Source of the DNA: Desulfuromonadales bacterium
GTDB lineage: Bacteria > Desulfobacterota > Desulfuromonadia > Desulfuromonadales > BM103
Direction of reading: 5' to 3'
DNA: 43,888 nucleotides
NCBI GenBank assembly: GCA_030145195.1
Contig: JAQYVY010000031.1
Coordinates: forward strand, 1-43,888
The notes beneath the pieces are model-generated. The model worked only from the letters and a program-made list of their open reading frames with translations. It did no database searches and was not told where the DNA came from. The first letter of the stretch is position 1, and every line of letters starts with the position of its first letter. Positions 24,787 through 33,730 of the stretch are shown piece by piece. The position numbers and the translations under genes are program-made.

Positions 24787-25645
24787 GTATTCTCCCCTGC
24801 TTAATTACAGCAAGCCAGCGCTGGAAAACCGCCAGCGACGATTGTTTTTGAGGCTCATTATGGCCCACGACGACTGATTCTGGGGCCTCTTCGTGTGAAG
24901 CTACAGGCATCACTTGAGAAAGACCAGGTTCAGATGATGGCACGGATTCCTGAACGGGAGCAGACTGCTCTTCAGAAAGGGGTGATAGCGTATCGTCATG
25001 AGCCTGAAGTTGAACCAGTCGTTCGCGTGCCGTGGAATTATCGGGGTTATGCCTGAGTATCTCAGCATAAACAGTTATTGCCTTATCCAGCAAACCCTGC
25101 TTGACATAGATTTCCGCCAGCGTAGCCGTCGGAATCGGTGTCCCCTGCTCTTCCAATGGCATTTTTGTGGAGATAACAGAAGGCTTGGACTCAGAGATCA
25201 GCTTGATTTCAGACCAAGGTCTGGGCAAATCCAAAGCAATCAACATATCCGATATTTTATTGTCATCAGGATGAAAGACTGCGGCCTCACAGAGAATTTT
25301 ACGTGCCTGATCACGTTCACCACGAATTAGATGCAGCCGGGCTAAACCGACCAACGCAGCTTGGCACTGCCGATCAATACTGAGCGATTTGGCATATGAA
25401 CTCATAGCCTCATCGATACGACCCATTTGTCCAAGAACGCGCCCCATAGTGGCAAATCCAGGGCTGAAATGCGGCAACATGCGCGTACCGAGCTTAGTCG
25501 CTTCGAGCGCGTCGTCCAAGAGCCCGATCTGGCGATAAGCCTCAGCTAAGGGAACAAAAGCCGTAGAACTTGGATCTTTGGAAACTATCTGTAGATAGCT
25601 GCCGATCTTTCCGATCAAACTTCCACCAGTTTTAACCTGATTCAT
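24779..25645 (-). CDS. Tetratricopeptide-repeat protein
   Basis: A 288-residue soluble protein with four or five TPR units visible, for example AFVPLAEAYRQIGLLDDALEATKLG near residues 29-53 (shortened here to its pattern), a second around 64-95, and LAEIYVKQGLLDKAITVYAE near 176-195. The middle and end (about 210-270) are Pro/Glu/Ser-rich and likely disordered. TPR proteins bind partners; this one shares an eight-base overlap with the roadblock gene, so the two probably act together. Its own function is unknown. Confidence 0.8.
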   Translation of the reverse strand: MNQVKTGGSLIGKIGSYLQIVSKDPSSTAFVPLAEAYRQIGLLDDALEATKLGTRMLPHFSPGFATMGRVLGQMGRIDEAMSSYAKSLSIDRQCQAALVGLARLHLIRGERDQARKILCEAAVFHPDDNKISDMLIALDLPRPWSEIKLISESKPSVISTKMPLEEQGTPIPTATLAEIYVKQGLLDKAITVYAEILRHNPDNSTARERLVQLQAHDDTLSPLSEEQSAPVQESVPSSEPGLSQVMPVASHEEAPESVVVGHNEPQKQSSLAVFQRWLAVIKQGRIHV

Positions 25646-25658
25646 TATTCTTTTTCCA

Positions 25659-26738
25659 TTATTGGGACAGGATCTCTTGCAGAACCACTTCCAAGTTTTC
25701 TAACTTGTGCAGTTCAGAGGAACCTATCCCATGATTAAGAACGAATCTCACAGCTCCATCCTTGACTTTCTTATCACGTTGCATCACTTCAAGATACTCG
25801 GAAACGGTAAAGTCAGGTGGTGCGACAGGGAGGTCAAAATAGCTTAACAGTTCGCGAATACGGTCAACCTCTGCAGAGGTACAATGTCCCATTCTGTATG
25901 CAATTTGAGCAGCGACAACCATACCGATTGAAACCGCCTCGCCATGTTTAATTACACCATAACCTGACAAAGTTTCAACAGCATGACCAAAAGTGTGACC
26001 AAAATTCAGAATAGCCCTTAATCCCTGTTCTTTCTCATCATTTTCTACAACATTCGCCTTAATTTGGCAAGATATCATTACCGCATGGATGAGAGCCTCA
26101 GCTGATTGAGCTACGAGCGCAGCTCGATTTTCCTCAAGCCAATTAAAAAAAACAGGGTCTCGAATAATTCCATATTTTACAACTTCAGCAATCCCTGCAG
26201 AAAACTCTCTTTGGGGTAAGGTCGTAAGTGCCGCAACATCAATATGAACATGCTTTGGTTGATAGAAAGCCCCAATCAGGTTTTTCCCCTGAGGATGATT
26301 CACCCCGGTCTTGCCACCGACTGAACTGTCAACTTGTGCTAATAGAGTCGTCGGAACCTGGACAAAAGGAATACCACGAAGAAAAGTGGCCGCGGCAAAA
26401 CCGGCCATATCGCCGATAACGCCACCACCGAGCGCAATCAAGCCGCAGTAACGATCAAAACGTCGATCAATCAGAACATCATAGATGTTTTCAAGGGTGT
26501 TGATATTTTTGTATTCTTCACCGTCAGGCAGTCGAATGACACTGACCTGCCGTCCACCGGCAACCAGCGAAGCAACAATTTTCTCACAGTAAAGATCGCC
26601 GACCGTCGGGTTAGTCACCAAAGCCACTTTACTGGGGAATTCGACCTTATCAAGCGCAGAGCCGAGGTCTGCCAGAATGTGCTGACCAATCCAGATCGGG
26701 TAACTCCGCTCACCGAGACCAACTTCGATTTGAGGCAT
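25659..26738 (-). CDS. aroB: 3-dehydroquinate synthase AroB
   Basis: A 359-residue NAD-dependent zinc enzyme that forms 3-dehydroquinate from DAHP. Seen: the nucleotide-binding GGGVIGDMAGFAAATFLRG near residues 104-122, PTTLLAQVDSSVGGKTGVNH near 129-148, zinc ligands in EVVKYG near 185 and NFGHTFGHAVE near 248-258. It begins the group aroB, TPR, roadblock, aroQ. A hairpin after pilQ separates it from the pil operon by 126 bases, although pilQ-aroB adjacency is common in Proteobacteria. Confidence 0.97.
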   Translation of the reverse strand: MPQIEVGLGERSYPIWIGQHILADLGSALDKVEFPSKVALVTNPTVGDLYCEKIVASLVAGGRQVSVIRLPDGEEYKNINTLENIYDVLIDRRFDRYCGLIALGGGVIGDMAGFAAATFLRGIPFVQVPTTLLAQVDSSVGGKTGVNHPQGKNLIGAFYQPKHVHIDVAALTTLPQREFSAGIAEVVKYGIIRDPVFFNWLEENRAALVAQSAEALIHAVMISCQIKANVVENDEKEQGLRAILNFGHTFGHAVETLSGYGVIKHGEAVSIGMVVAAQIAYRMGHCTSAEVDRIRELLSYFDLPVAPPDFTVSEYLEVMQRDKKVKDGAVRFVLNHGIGSSELHKLENLEVVLQEILSQ

Positions 26739-26816
26739 GAATAGAGACCTTAAATATCAAGTCAATTCAATCTATCACATTGAGAATGACGTCAATAGGG
26801 ACTGCTATTATACAGA

Positions 26817-26841
26817 AAAGGACAGGGATTACCTGTCCTTT
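26817..26841 (-). terminator. Hairpin after pilQ
   Basis: AAAGGACAGG (26817-26826) and CCTGTCCTTT (26832-26841) form a perfect 10-bp stem around GATTA, with TTTTCTG after it on the minus strand. It ends the pilMNOPQ transcript or reduces read-through into aroB. Confidence 0.75.
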
Positions 26842-26864
26842 CCGCATCGTATCAGTCTTTCAAG

Positions 26865-29564
26865 TTACGGCTCAACAATACGTGGCGTAATAAATATCAA
26901 TAACTCTTTACGTGAGGTGGCCTTGGTTGTTGACTTAAACAAATGACCAATAAAGGGAATATCTTTTAGATAAGGGACACCGGTATTAGAACTACGTTCA
27001 TCCTCAATAAATATGCCACCAATCACTGTTGTTTGGCCATCACGAACCAAAACCTTTGTCTTGGCATCTTTTGCATCGATTGACAAGGCCGTACCACCAG
27101 CGATAGGAACAGAGGAACCGACTGCACTACTTGATGCACTGATCTCCAGGATAATACTTCCATCAGGGTTTATTTCAGGGGTCACTTCTAATTTAAGCTC
27201 GGCACTTTCAAACTCAACGTTTGTGCCTGCATCGCCAACTGTGGCATATGGAATTTTGGTTCCCTGAGAGATTGTCGCCTTCTCACCATTTAAGGTTGTT
27301 ACCCGCGGCGTTGAGATAACATTAGCCTCTCCAGAGGACTCCAAGGCAGAGATCAGCAGGTCAATCTGTAAGTTACCATCGAGTGCGCCGACAAGCATCT
27401 CGGATGCCATCCCCGCAGAGGTAAGAGGATTAAGGACATATGACCCGCCCAGCCCTAATGCAGCTTGAGTAACATCCAGGTTTTCATTAAATGGATCACT
27501 GGAGTCCTGGTAACCAAACAACCACTTTACACCCATATCAGCGGCAAAGTTGACATTCGCTTCAACAATACGTGCCTCGATCATGACCTGGCGTTCAGGC
27601 TTGTCAATCTGGGCAATCATTTCTTCCATGTTTTCAAGCACGCTAGCAACATCGCGAATGATCAACTGCTTATTGCGCGAGTCGGAAATGATAGTACCGC
27701 GTTCTGACTTAATATCGGTCAAATAGTCTTTCATATCATCTACAGAAGCGTGACTGATCGGAAAAACTTTACTTTCAAGAGCACCTTCATCAATCTCTAT
27801 TTGCTGAGCCTTCATGTCAGCCTGCTGAAGTTCCCTGATTTTATCTTTGGGCAAAACCCGCAAAACATTCCCCTGCTGAATTTTCCCCAAACCAGCAGTT
27901 TCTAGAATCAGGTCGAGAGCCTGATCCCAAGGGACATCAATCAAACGCAAGGTAACATTACCACCGACATCACTGCTGGCCAAAATATTAAGATTACTTA
28001 CATCGCCAATCAGTTGCAGAATACTCCGGACACTCGCCGAATCAAACACCAGGGTGATCTTCTCGCCATTATAAAGTGAGGCTTCCTCGGCCATTGTGTC
28101 CGCCGTATCGGGAGAAAATCCTGGAGACCCGTCGATCAAGGAGTCCGCGTCCGGGGTAGGCACCACAAGTTCTTTTTGAGTAACCGCTGGAGGAGTCGGT
28201 TCAGCATAAGCACCATCATCGACGACAAAACGAACCATATTGCCTTCTGCCTCCAAAGCATAAGCAACCGGACCCTTGAGATCAACCGCGATGCGAACAT
28301 TCTGGGTACCGTCTTCTGAGACAGTATAGGGTGTCACAGAAGTAACCGCGCTAGGGAAAGCAGAGGCATCAATAGTGCGGCGTAGAGCACGACTTATTGA
28401 TGTATTAATAATTTCGAAACGGATTAAACCACCGTCCTCGACAGGTTGAGATACGCTCGCAGGCCCTGTCAGTGTGACCGCAACAACACTGCGCCCATCA
28501 AAGTTCTCAAAATCAATCGCCTCAATAGCGACCGGACCGCTAGAAATTTTTTGCGGAGTTGCCTCGATTGGGGCCAAAGCAGGAGCAGACTCTGCTATCA
28601 CGACAGTGGTTTTTTCTTCTTCAACCGTGACTGGCGCAACCACCTTTTCGTCAACCAGGTTCGCTTCGGACATGGCACCAGCAACCGGTTTGGCAGTATC
28701 GCTCCAAGCAACCAAAACATCTGTGGTACGTTTGGTGACGGTATGATCAGGTAGCGTCGTACCGGCAGCATCAAAAACCAGCCTGACCTTATCGTCATAG
28801 GTTCCGACTCGCACCTGCTTCATTCCGGCGTCTGCGCGGAAAGACCGCTCTTTAAAACCAGGGCGGACATCATAAATGTCTACAATCAGTCGAGGAGGAT
28901 TATCCAGAGTAAAGTACTGGTGTTTACCGATTTTGCCATTCCCCTCAAGCAAGGCTTGACCAGAGGAAAGGTTGATATTACGCAAAACGTTGGCAGCCTG
29001 AATTGCATCGACGCTCACGGGCACAGGGAAAGCGGCCTCTTCTTTGGCAGCGGCCTCTTCTTTGGCAGCGACCTCTTCTTTGGATGCGACCTGGGGTTGT
29101 TCAACTTTTGGTGCATCAGGAGAAACTGTCGCAAAAGTTACCCGGAATTCATTCTTATCAAGGTTGACCTGATACTCAGTACCTTCTTGCAGGAGTATCT
29201 CAACACGAGAAAGAGTTCCAGAAGAGAGGTTAAAACTTGCGACCCGAACTTCCTGAAGAGGCCCCTGCTGAACAGAAAGCACTTCTTCAAGATCAGCTAG
29301 AGCCATGCCAGGGAAATCGATAACAACTCTGATCGGATCAAAAGAGTCATAGACGGTGTAACGATAACCCACCGGCTCCATGGTCTTAATAAGAACGGTC
29401 GGTGAGACTACGGCGGCTTCCATCGTTACCGATAAAAGCTTGTTCGGCTGCTCGGCAGCGAACGCCGAACTGCAAACCAGAGCCAAAAGAATCATCATGG
29501 CACTAAAGAAGCGGGTTGTTTTTCTCACCCAAAGTTGACTCAACATAGAATTCACCCCGCGCAT
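26865..29564 (-). CDS. pilQ: Type IV pilus secretin PilQ
   Basis: An 899-residue outer-membrane secretin through which the pilus passes. After a signal peptide (cleavage near AFA-AEQ, residue 37) come AMIN domains that bind peptidoglycan (for example YDSFDPIRVVIDFPG near 71-85 and a second and third unit further on), variable linkers, a secretin N0/STN domain around IRSILQLIGDVSNLNILAS near 520, N1 (SDSRNKQLIIRDV near 635) and the secretin core VEANVNFAADMGVKWLF to the C-terminal KELLIFITPRIVEP. ATG 29564 has AAGGAG eight bases upstream, inside the pilP end, and follows the pilP stop by three bases. An 18-base tandem repeat encodes a Lys/Glu/Ala linker. Confidence 0.96.
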   Translation of the reverse strand: MRGVNSMLSQLWVRKTTRFFSAMMILLALVCSSAFAAEQPNKLLSVTMEAAVVSPTVLIKTMEPVGYRYTVYDSFDPIRVVIDFPGMALADLEEVLSVQQGPLQEVRVASFNLSSGTLSRVEILLQEGTEYQVNLDKNEFRVTFATVSPDAPKVEQPQVASKEEVAAKEEAAAKEEAAFPVPVSVDAIQAANVLRNINLSSGQALLEGNGKIGKHQYFTLDNPPRLIVDIYDVRPGFKERSFRADAGMKQVRVGTYDDKVRLVFDAAGTTLPDHTVTKRTTDVLVAWSDTAKPVAGAMSEANLVDEKVVAPVTVEEEKTTVVIAESAPALAPIEATPQKISSGPVAIEAIDFENFDGRSVVAVTLTGPASVSQPVEDGGLIRFEIINTSISRALRRTIDASAFPSAVTSVTPYTVSEDGTQNVRIAVDLKGPVAYALEAEGNMVRFVVDDGAYAEPTPPAVTQKELVVPTPDADSLIDGSPGFSPDTADTMAEEASLYNGEKITLVFDSASVRSILQLIGDVSNLNILASSDVGGNVTLRLIDVPWDQALDLILETAGLGKIQQGNVLRVLPKDKIRELQQADMKAQQIEIDEGALESKVFPISHASVDDMKDYLTDIKSERGTIISDSRNKQLIIRDVASVLENMEEMIAQIDKPERQVMIEARIVEANVNFAADMGVKWLFGYQDSSDPFNENLDVTQAALGLGGSYVLNPLTSAGMASEMLVGALDGNLQIDLLISALESSGEANVISTPRVTTLNGEKATISQGTKIPYATVGDAGTNVEFESAELKLEVTPEINPDGSIILEISASSSAVGSSVPIAGGTALSIDAKDAKTKVLVRDGQTTVIGGIFIEDERSSNTGVPYLKDIPFIGHLFKSTTKATSRKELLIFITPRIVEP
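29032..29085 (-). repeat. 18-bp tandem repeat inside pilQ
   Basis: Three consecutive units of GCGGCCTCTTCTTTGGCA (plus-strand reading) lie at 29032, 29050 and 29068; the first two are identical and the third differs at a few bases. In the protein they give AAKEEA-type repeats in the linker between AMIN units. Whole-unit gains or losses would keep the frame. Confidence 0.85.
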
Positions 29565-29567
29565 TTA

Positions 29568-30095
29568 TTAAACTCCTTCCCGAGTGGGAACCTTTATTTC
29601 TAGAATATTGGTTAAGACATTTCCAGAAAAATCATAATATTTTTCTTCGACCTGAACCGATTGACTACTGATGGCTATTACCACGCCTTCATTTTTGCCT
29701 ATTTTCAACCCATTTGTCAGAATATAAGACTTTCCATCTGGAGCCATCACCATGGCTCTAGGCTCGCCCTTGCCGATAAGAACACCCATTAAGCGATACT
29801 GTGTCAGGTCATATTTCTGAAGCGGAGTCATCGGCTCAGATGAATCACTGATTGGCTTTCTAATTGTCGTCAAAGGAACAAAGGGATCCCTCCGACCTTC
29901 CTGGGAGTAAACAAATTTTTTCTCTTCCGGTTCCTTGACCTCTGCCAACTGAGGTGTCGGCACATTTTTAACCGGCGCTTTTGCAGTAACTTTCGGTTTT
30001 TGGGGTTGCGGTGTCGAGGTCGATTCTTCCGAACAGCCCGAACAACAAACCACGATAAAAAACCCGGAGACAAGGAACCCAAACCAACGTATCAT
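29568..30095 (-). CDS. pilP: Type IV pilus inner-membrane lipoprotein PilP
   Basis: A 175-residue lipoprotein: signal MIRWFGFLVSGFFIVVCCSGC with lipidated Cys21, then a Pro/Lys-rich linker (residues 28-55) and a C-terminal beta-domain containing GRRDPFVPL near residue 66 and YRLMGVLIGKGEPRAMV near 95-111, the usual PilP signatures. It links the PilN/PilO inner-membrane pair to the secretin. It lies 12 bases after pilO and three before pilQ. Confidence 0.93.
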   Translation of the reverse strand: MIRWFGFLVSGFFIVVCCSGCSEESTSTPQPQKPKVTAKAPVKNVPTPQLAEVKEPEEKKFVYSQEGRRDPFVPLTTIRKPISDSSEPMTPLQKYDLTQYRLMGVLIGKGEPRAMVMAPDGKSYILTNGLKIGKNEGVVIAISSQSVQVEEKYYDFSGNVLTNILEIKVPTREGV

Positions 30096-30107
30096 CTCAT
30101 ACCATCC

Positions 30108-30677
30108 TTATTTATCAACAAATCGGAATGTGGTCACTTTGCAGGAAATGTTCAAAATGGCCAGATCCCCCTGAACTCTGGGACTAGACAAACTCAAATT
30201 ACTGATATTAACAATACGCGACAACTCACCGACCGCTTGGGTAAATTCAGCTATCTGATGATAAGTACCCACCAAAGCAAGAGCGGCAGGAACTTCGGCA
30301 AAGAAACCTTTTGAAACCTCGCCCTTAGGAGTGAATGATTTGACGTCCAGACCATTGTCCTTTGCCAAAGAGGCAAGATTAGTCAACAGAGTTGGAATTT
30401 CCTTCTTGTTCGGCAACTGAGTTAAGGCCTCTTCCAGTTGCTTCTCCATTTTCGCAAATTCCGCCTTAAATTTCGGAAGATCATCCGCAATTTTCTGTTT
30501 CTGGGCCAGTTCAGCCACTAAACGAGCTTTATCCTGCTCGAGTTGACCGATCTTCTCATACTCCGGCAACCACATGAGCCAGACAAATGCGCCAACGATC
30601 AAGACAACCAGTACGGCAAGGATTATCACCCGTTGGTAAAGAGGCAGCTTGAGTAGTTTTTCAACCTTTGGATTCAT
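30108..30677 (-). CDS. pilO: Type IV pilus alignment protein PilO
   Basis: A 189-residue bitopic membrane protein with one N-terminal membrane segment (VIILAVLVVLIVGAFVWLMW, residues about 18-37), a coiled coil (EKIGQLEQDKARLVAELAQK onward to about residue 95) and a ferredoxin-like periplasmic domain ending in ISCKVTTFRFVDK. It pairs with PilN. It starts 24 bases after pilN. Confidence 0.93.
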   Translation of the reverse strand: MNPKVEKLLKLPLYQRVIILAVLVVLIVGAFVWLMWLPEYEKIGQLEQDKARLVAELAQKQKIADDLPKFKAEFAKMEKQLEEALTQLPNKKEIPTLLTNLASLAKDNGLDVKSFTPKGEVSKGFFAEVPAALALVGTYHQIAEFTQAVGELSRIVNISNLSLSSPRVQGDLAILNISCKVTTFRFVDK

Positions 30678-30701
30678 CTATTAACTCTCTCCCCTATATC
30701 C

Positions 30702-31301
30702 TTACGTTCCACCTTTACGGCGTTTTTTCTTGGTTGTTACGGCAGCAGCAATATCCGGTTTCTTAACATTGACCTTACAGGTCAAGTCAAATTGCTGGAA
30801 TTTAATTCCCGCTTGCACTATTTGCCTCGTCACTCTAAGTTCCACCGCATCGAATAAATCAGAAGCTTGCAGATTGCGCATAAAAAGAGCGACCGTTTCC
30901 TCGCTAACACCGATTCCGCTAATGCTGGCGTTTCCCCCACCCTCAGAAAACTTCGTAATCCAGAGTTTTGATGGCAGCGCCATATAAAGTTCATCAAGCA
31001 AAAAAACCGGGCCGGTACGGGCAGCTTTCAGTTTATCCAGGATATCAAGCTTTGAGCGCAACTCTTCTTGCCTTTTTTTAAATTGGTTAACCTCACCGAT
31101 TGTTTTCATCAGCTTGGAAATCTCAAACCGTTTCTGGTCAATCTCCGCTTCAGCATCCTGAACCTTCCCAAGGATATGCATATAGGCAGAACCGCACAGA
31201 CCCACAGCCAAAACCACAACAAGAGACAAAACAATAAGTTGTCCCTTAAGCATTTCTTTCTTCTGGGCGGCCTTTACCGGAATAAGGTTTATACGGATCA
31301 T
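30702..31301 (-). CDS. pilN: Type IV pilus alignment protein PilN
   Basis: A 199-residue bitopic protein. The cytoplasmic N-terminus MIRINLIP is the conserved segment that binds PilM. Next come a membrane segment (about residues 23-45), a coiled coil (AEAEIDQKRFEISKLMKTIG) and a periplasmic domain. The C-terminus is unusually basic (TTKKKRRKGGT). It overlaps pilM by four bases (ATGA), showing coupled translation. Confidence 0.94.
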   Translation of the reverse strand: MIRINLIPVKAAQKKEMLKGQLIVLSLVVVLAVGLCGSAYMHILGKVQDAEAEIDQKRFEISKLMKTIGEVNQFKKRQEELRSKLDILDKLKAARTGPVFLLDELYMALPSKLWITKFSEGGGNASISGIGVSEETVALFMRNLQASDLFDAVELRVTRQIVQAGIKFQQFDLTCKVNVKKPDIAAAVTTKKKRRKGGT

Positions 31302-32356
31302 TTGTCTCCCATCCTCCTCATTGCCAGTCCGACAGCCACGGTATAAATCGGGCCCAACTCCTGGAGATATTCAGGGTCGAAGTCTTTTTCGTTAAAAGAA
31401 ACTTGACGCCACGGATCTATCACATGCACCTCAACACCAAGGCGACTCTCGAGCGAAGACCTGACCGATGGCACCTTGGATACACCACCAGTAATGAATG
31501 CCATTTTTAGCTTTTCATCAGAAGACGTTGCAGAAAAGAAATCGATCGAGCGCTGAATTTCCTGAGTCAGGCTTTCGGTAGCATCTTCAATGACTTCCAG
31601 CACGGCATCAGCCGAAACATCAGCAACCTCACCACCAAGTTTGACTATTTCGGCATCCTCGTTATTCAAACCGAGACGTTTCTGAATTTCCTCATTATAA
31701 GCGCTGCCGCCAACCTGTATATCGCGAGTAAACACCGACATACCGCCACGAAGGATGTTGACGTTCATCGAACTGGCTCCCATGTCAATCAGAGCAACGA
31801 TCTCATCTTCATTTGTGCCGTAATTGGCATCGTAAACATTCTCCACAGCAAAACAGTCAATATCCATAACCTGTGGATTGAGGCCACACTCTTTAAAGAG
31901 CGCAACGTAATCGTTAACAAAATCTTTTTTCGCTGCCACCAGGATGACGTTCATCAAAGATGCATCATTAACATCCGGACCAAGGATCTGAAAATCGAGA
32001 TTAACCTCTGATATCTCAAAGGGAATATATTGTTCAGCTTCCCACTGGATAGAGGCTTCCATCTCCTCTTCGGTCATGATCGGCAACTGGATTTTGCGAA
32101 TGATAACCGAATGACCAGATATCGAGGTAGCGACATTTTTTGTCTTGAGCTTCTGGCTTTCCACCAGACTTTTCACGACATCAACAATAGAACTGGAATC
32201 CATAATGGCATTATCAACAATCGCTTCTGCTGGCAACATCGCCAAACCTAGACCGGCCAGTTGATAGACGCCCTTGGCTTCCTTAAGGTGCACCAGCTTT
32301 ACCGAACTAGAGCCGATGTCAATACCGATTACATCTTTTTTCTTTTGAAATAACAT
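31298..32356 (-). CDS. pilM: Type IV pilus assembly ATPase-like protein PilM
   Basis: A 352-residue actin-like protein from ATG 32356, set by AGGGG six bases upstream. Nucleotide-binding motifs are DVIGIDIGSSSVKLVHLK near residues 8-25 and ALIDMGASSMNVNILRGG near 186-203; MTEEEMEASIQWEAEQYIPF near 90-109 is typical of PilM. It docks on the inner-membrane face through PilN. It leads the pilMNOPQ operon. Confidence 0.96.
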   Translation of the reverse strand: MLFQKKKDVIGIDIGSSSVKLVHLKEAKGVYQLAGLGLAMLPAEAIVDNAIMDSSSIVDVVKSLVESQKLKTKNVATSISGHSVIIRKIQLPIMTEEEMEASIQWEAEQYIPFEISEVNLDFQILGPDVNDASLMNVILVAAKKDFVNDYVALFKECGLNPQVMDIDCFAVENVYDANYGTNEDEIVALIDMGASSMNVNILRGGMSVFTRDIQVGGSAYNEEIQKRLGLNNEDAEIVKLGGEVADVSADAVLEVIEDATESLTQEIQRSIDFFSATSSDEKLKMAFITGGVSKVPSVRSSLESRLGVEVHVIDPWRQVSFNEKDFDPEYLQELGPIYTVAVGLAMRRMGDK

Positions 32357-32452
32357 GCTCGCCCCTGGCTCAAACAACGATAGGTGCATAGCACCTTAAA
32401 ACGACCCCGATCCTTTGACACATGAATTCATGAGCAAACAGCGTACCAACCA

Positions 32453-32653
32453 TCACGCGTCTCCAGGAAAAACTTTATTGCGATCAGTCAGCTTAAGCCC
32501 CAACGCCAAAATAATCTTGCGCTTGGTCGACATACGGCACTCCGCACCATTTTCAATGCGATCGATTGTGACCGGTGACACACCTGCCTTGCGGGCAAGC
32601 TCAGCCTTACTCATCAATTGTGCTTCGCGGATTTCTCGAACTCGATTGTTCAT
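32453..32653 (-). CDS. Small XRE-family DNA-binding protein upstream of pilM
   Basis: A 66-residue helix-turn-helix protein from ATG 32653 (TAGG about 7 bases upstream; a longer frame from 32680 lacks a ribosome site). The motif runs SKAELARKAGVSPVTIDRIE, followed by a MSTKRKIILALGL helix. It is the first gene before pilM on the same strand, 96 bases away, and has a strong promoter upstream. Control of the pil operon or of itself is a reasonable guess; there is no partner toxin gene beside it. Confidence 0.8.
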   Translation of the reverse strand: MNNRVREIREAQLMSKAELARKAGVSPVTIDRIENGAECRMSTKRKIILALGLKLTDRNKVFPGDA

Positions 32654-32701
32654 AGTCAAACCTAGAGTTATAGTGGACATAATTATACAAAGTTAGGTCT
32701 A

Positions 32702-32729
32702 ATTATGGGTATATTAAAACAATTGTCAA
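32702..32729 (-). promoter_or_regulatory. Promoter of the XRE-pilMNOPQ operon
   Basis: Minus strand: perfect -35 TTGACA (32729-32724), 16-base spacer, -10 CATAAT (32707-32702). A second TATAAT at 32687-32682 and a TTAGACCTAA palindrome-like site lie between it and the XRE start and could be an autoregulatory operator. The gap 32654-32895 holds no gene. Confidence 0.5.
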
Positions 32730-32895
32730 GCAATTATATCTATATGTAGACCATATCATGTTGCTAAATATCAGAAATGACAGCGATTAACACAAGATCA
32801 AGGGGCGCATCACTTCGAATGCCACAAGATGAAGGATAAAAACCCAAATTATTTTTTCTGGAAATTGGAAGATTCGACAGAGGAACAATGATTAT

Positions 32896-33708
32896 TCACC
32901 AGAATGATTGCCATATATCATAAAAAACACTGCCATACCAACGCATGAGTGGATTCCAAAAGGCCACAAAGTAAATATAGAGCAGAGCGCCCACAGAAAG
33001 GAATGGCCCAAAAGGAATAGCCAACTTGCGATCAGCCTTTTTTATCAACATAAAGGGAACACCAACGACCGTGCCCAAGACTGATCCGATAAAGATGATC
33101 GGCAGGATTGCGGGCCACCCCAAAAACGCCCCAAGCATGGCTAGCAGCTTGACATCACCAAGCCCCATCCCTTCTTGCTTGGTCAAAAATTCGTAGCCCA
33201 GAGCAATAACCAACAAACTGCCACCCCCGATCAAAATCCCGAGCAGAGAACCCTGCCAGGAAACCCATGGGATCGCAAAGGAGCAGAGAAACCCAACAAG
33301 GATTCCAGGCAGACTGATCACATCAGGTATGATCTGATGATCGAGATCAATGAAGCTTATGACCACCAGTGTCGCTGACAGCAGCCAAAACACCAGAGTG
33401 AAGGACTGGAGGCCGAAACGATAGAAGAACAAGGCGAACAATATTCCGTTAAGGGCCTCGACCAAGGGATAGCGGCAGGAAACCGGTTCAGAACAATAAG
33501 CACAATGTGCTTTGAGGGCGACCCAGCTGATAAGGGGGATGTTGTGATACCACTTGATTACAGTCAAACAGTGAGGACAACGTGAACGCGGATGAACAAT
33601 CGATTCCCCGGCAGGAATGCGGTAGATGCAGACATTCAAAAAAGAACCAATCACGGCACCAAGAGAAAAAGAAAAGAGCAAAAATATTATCAGAGTCTGT
33701 AAAGGCAT
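32896..33708 (-). CDS. pilD: Prepilin peptidase / N-methyltransferase PilD
   Basis: A 270-residue integral membrane aspartic protease that cleaves prepilin leaders and methylates the new N-terminus. ATG 33708 is chosen over 33720 because GAGG stands six bases upstream. Seen: GAVIGSFLNVCIYRIPAGES, the two zinc-binding CxxC pairs (CPHC near 44 and CAYC near 69), the catalytic Asp segments FIDLDHQIIPD near 117-127 and GMGLGDVKLLAMLGAFLGW near 178-196, and about eight membrane segments. All key residues are present. It lies just upstream of the XRE/pil operon but has its own gap. Confidence 0.95.
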   Translation of the reverse strand: MPLQTLIIFLLFSFSLGAVIGSFLNVCIYRIPAGESIVHPRSRCPHCLTVIKWYHNIPLISWVALKAHCAYCSEPVSCRYPLVEALNGILFALFFYRFGLQSFTLVFWLLSATLVVISFIDLDHQIIPDVISLPGILVGFLCSFAIPWVSWQGSLLGILIGGGSLLVIALGYEFLTKQEGMGLGDVKLLAMLGAFLGWPAILPIIFIGSVLGTVVGVPFMLIKKADRKLAIPFGPFLSVGALLYIYFVAFWNPLMRWYGSVFYDIWQSFW

Positions 33709-33730
33709 AGCAAACCTCATCTCAAGTCGA

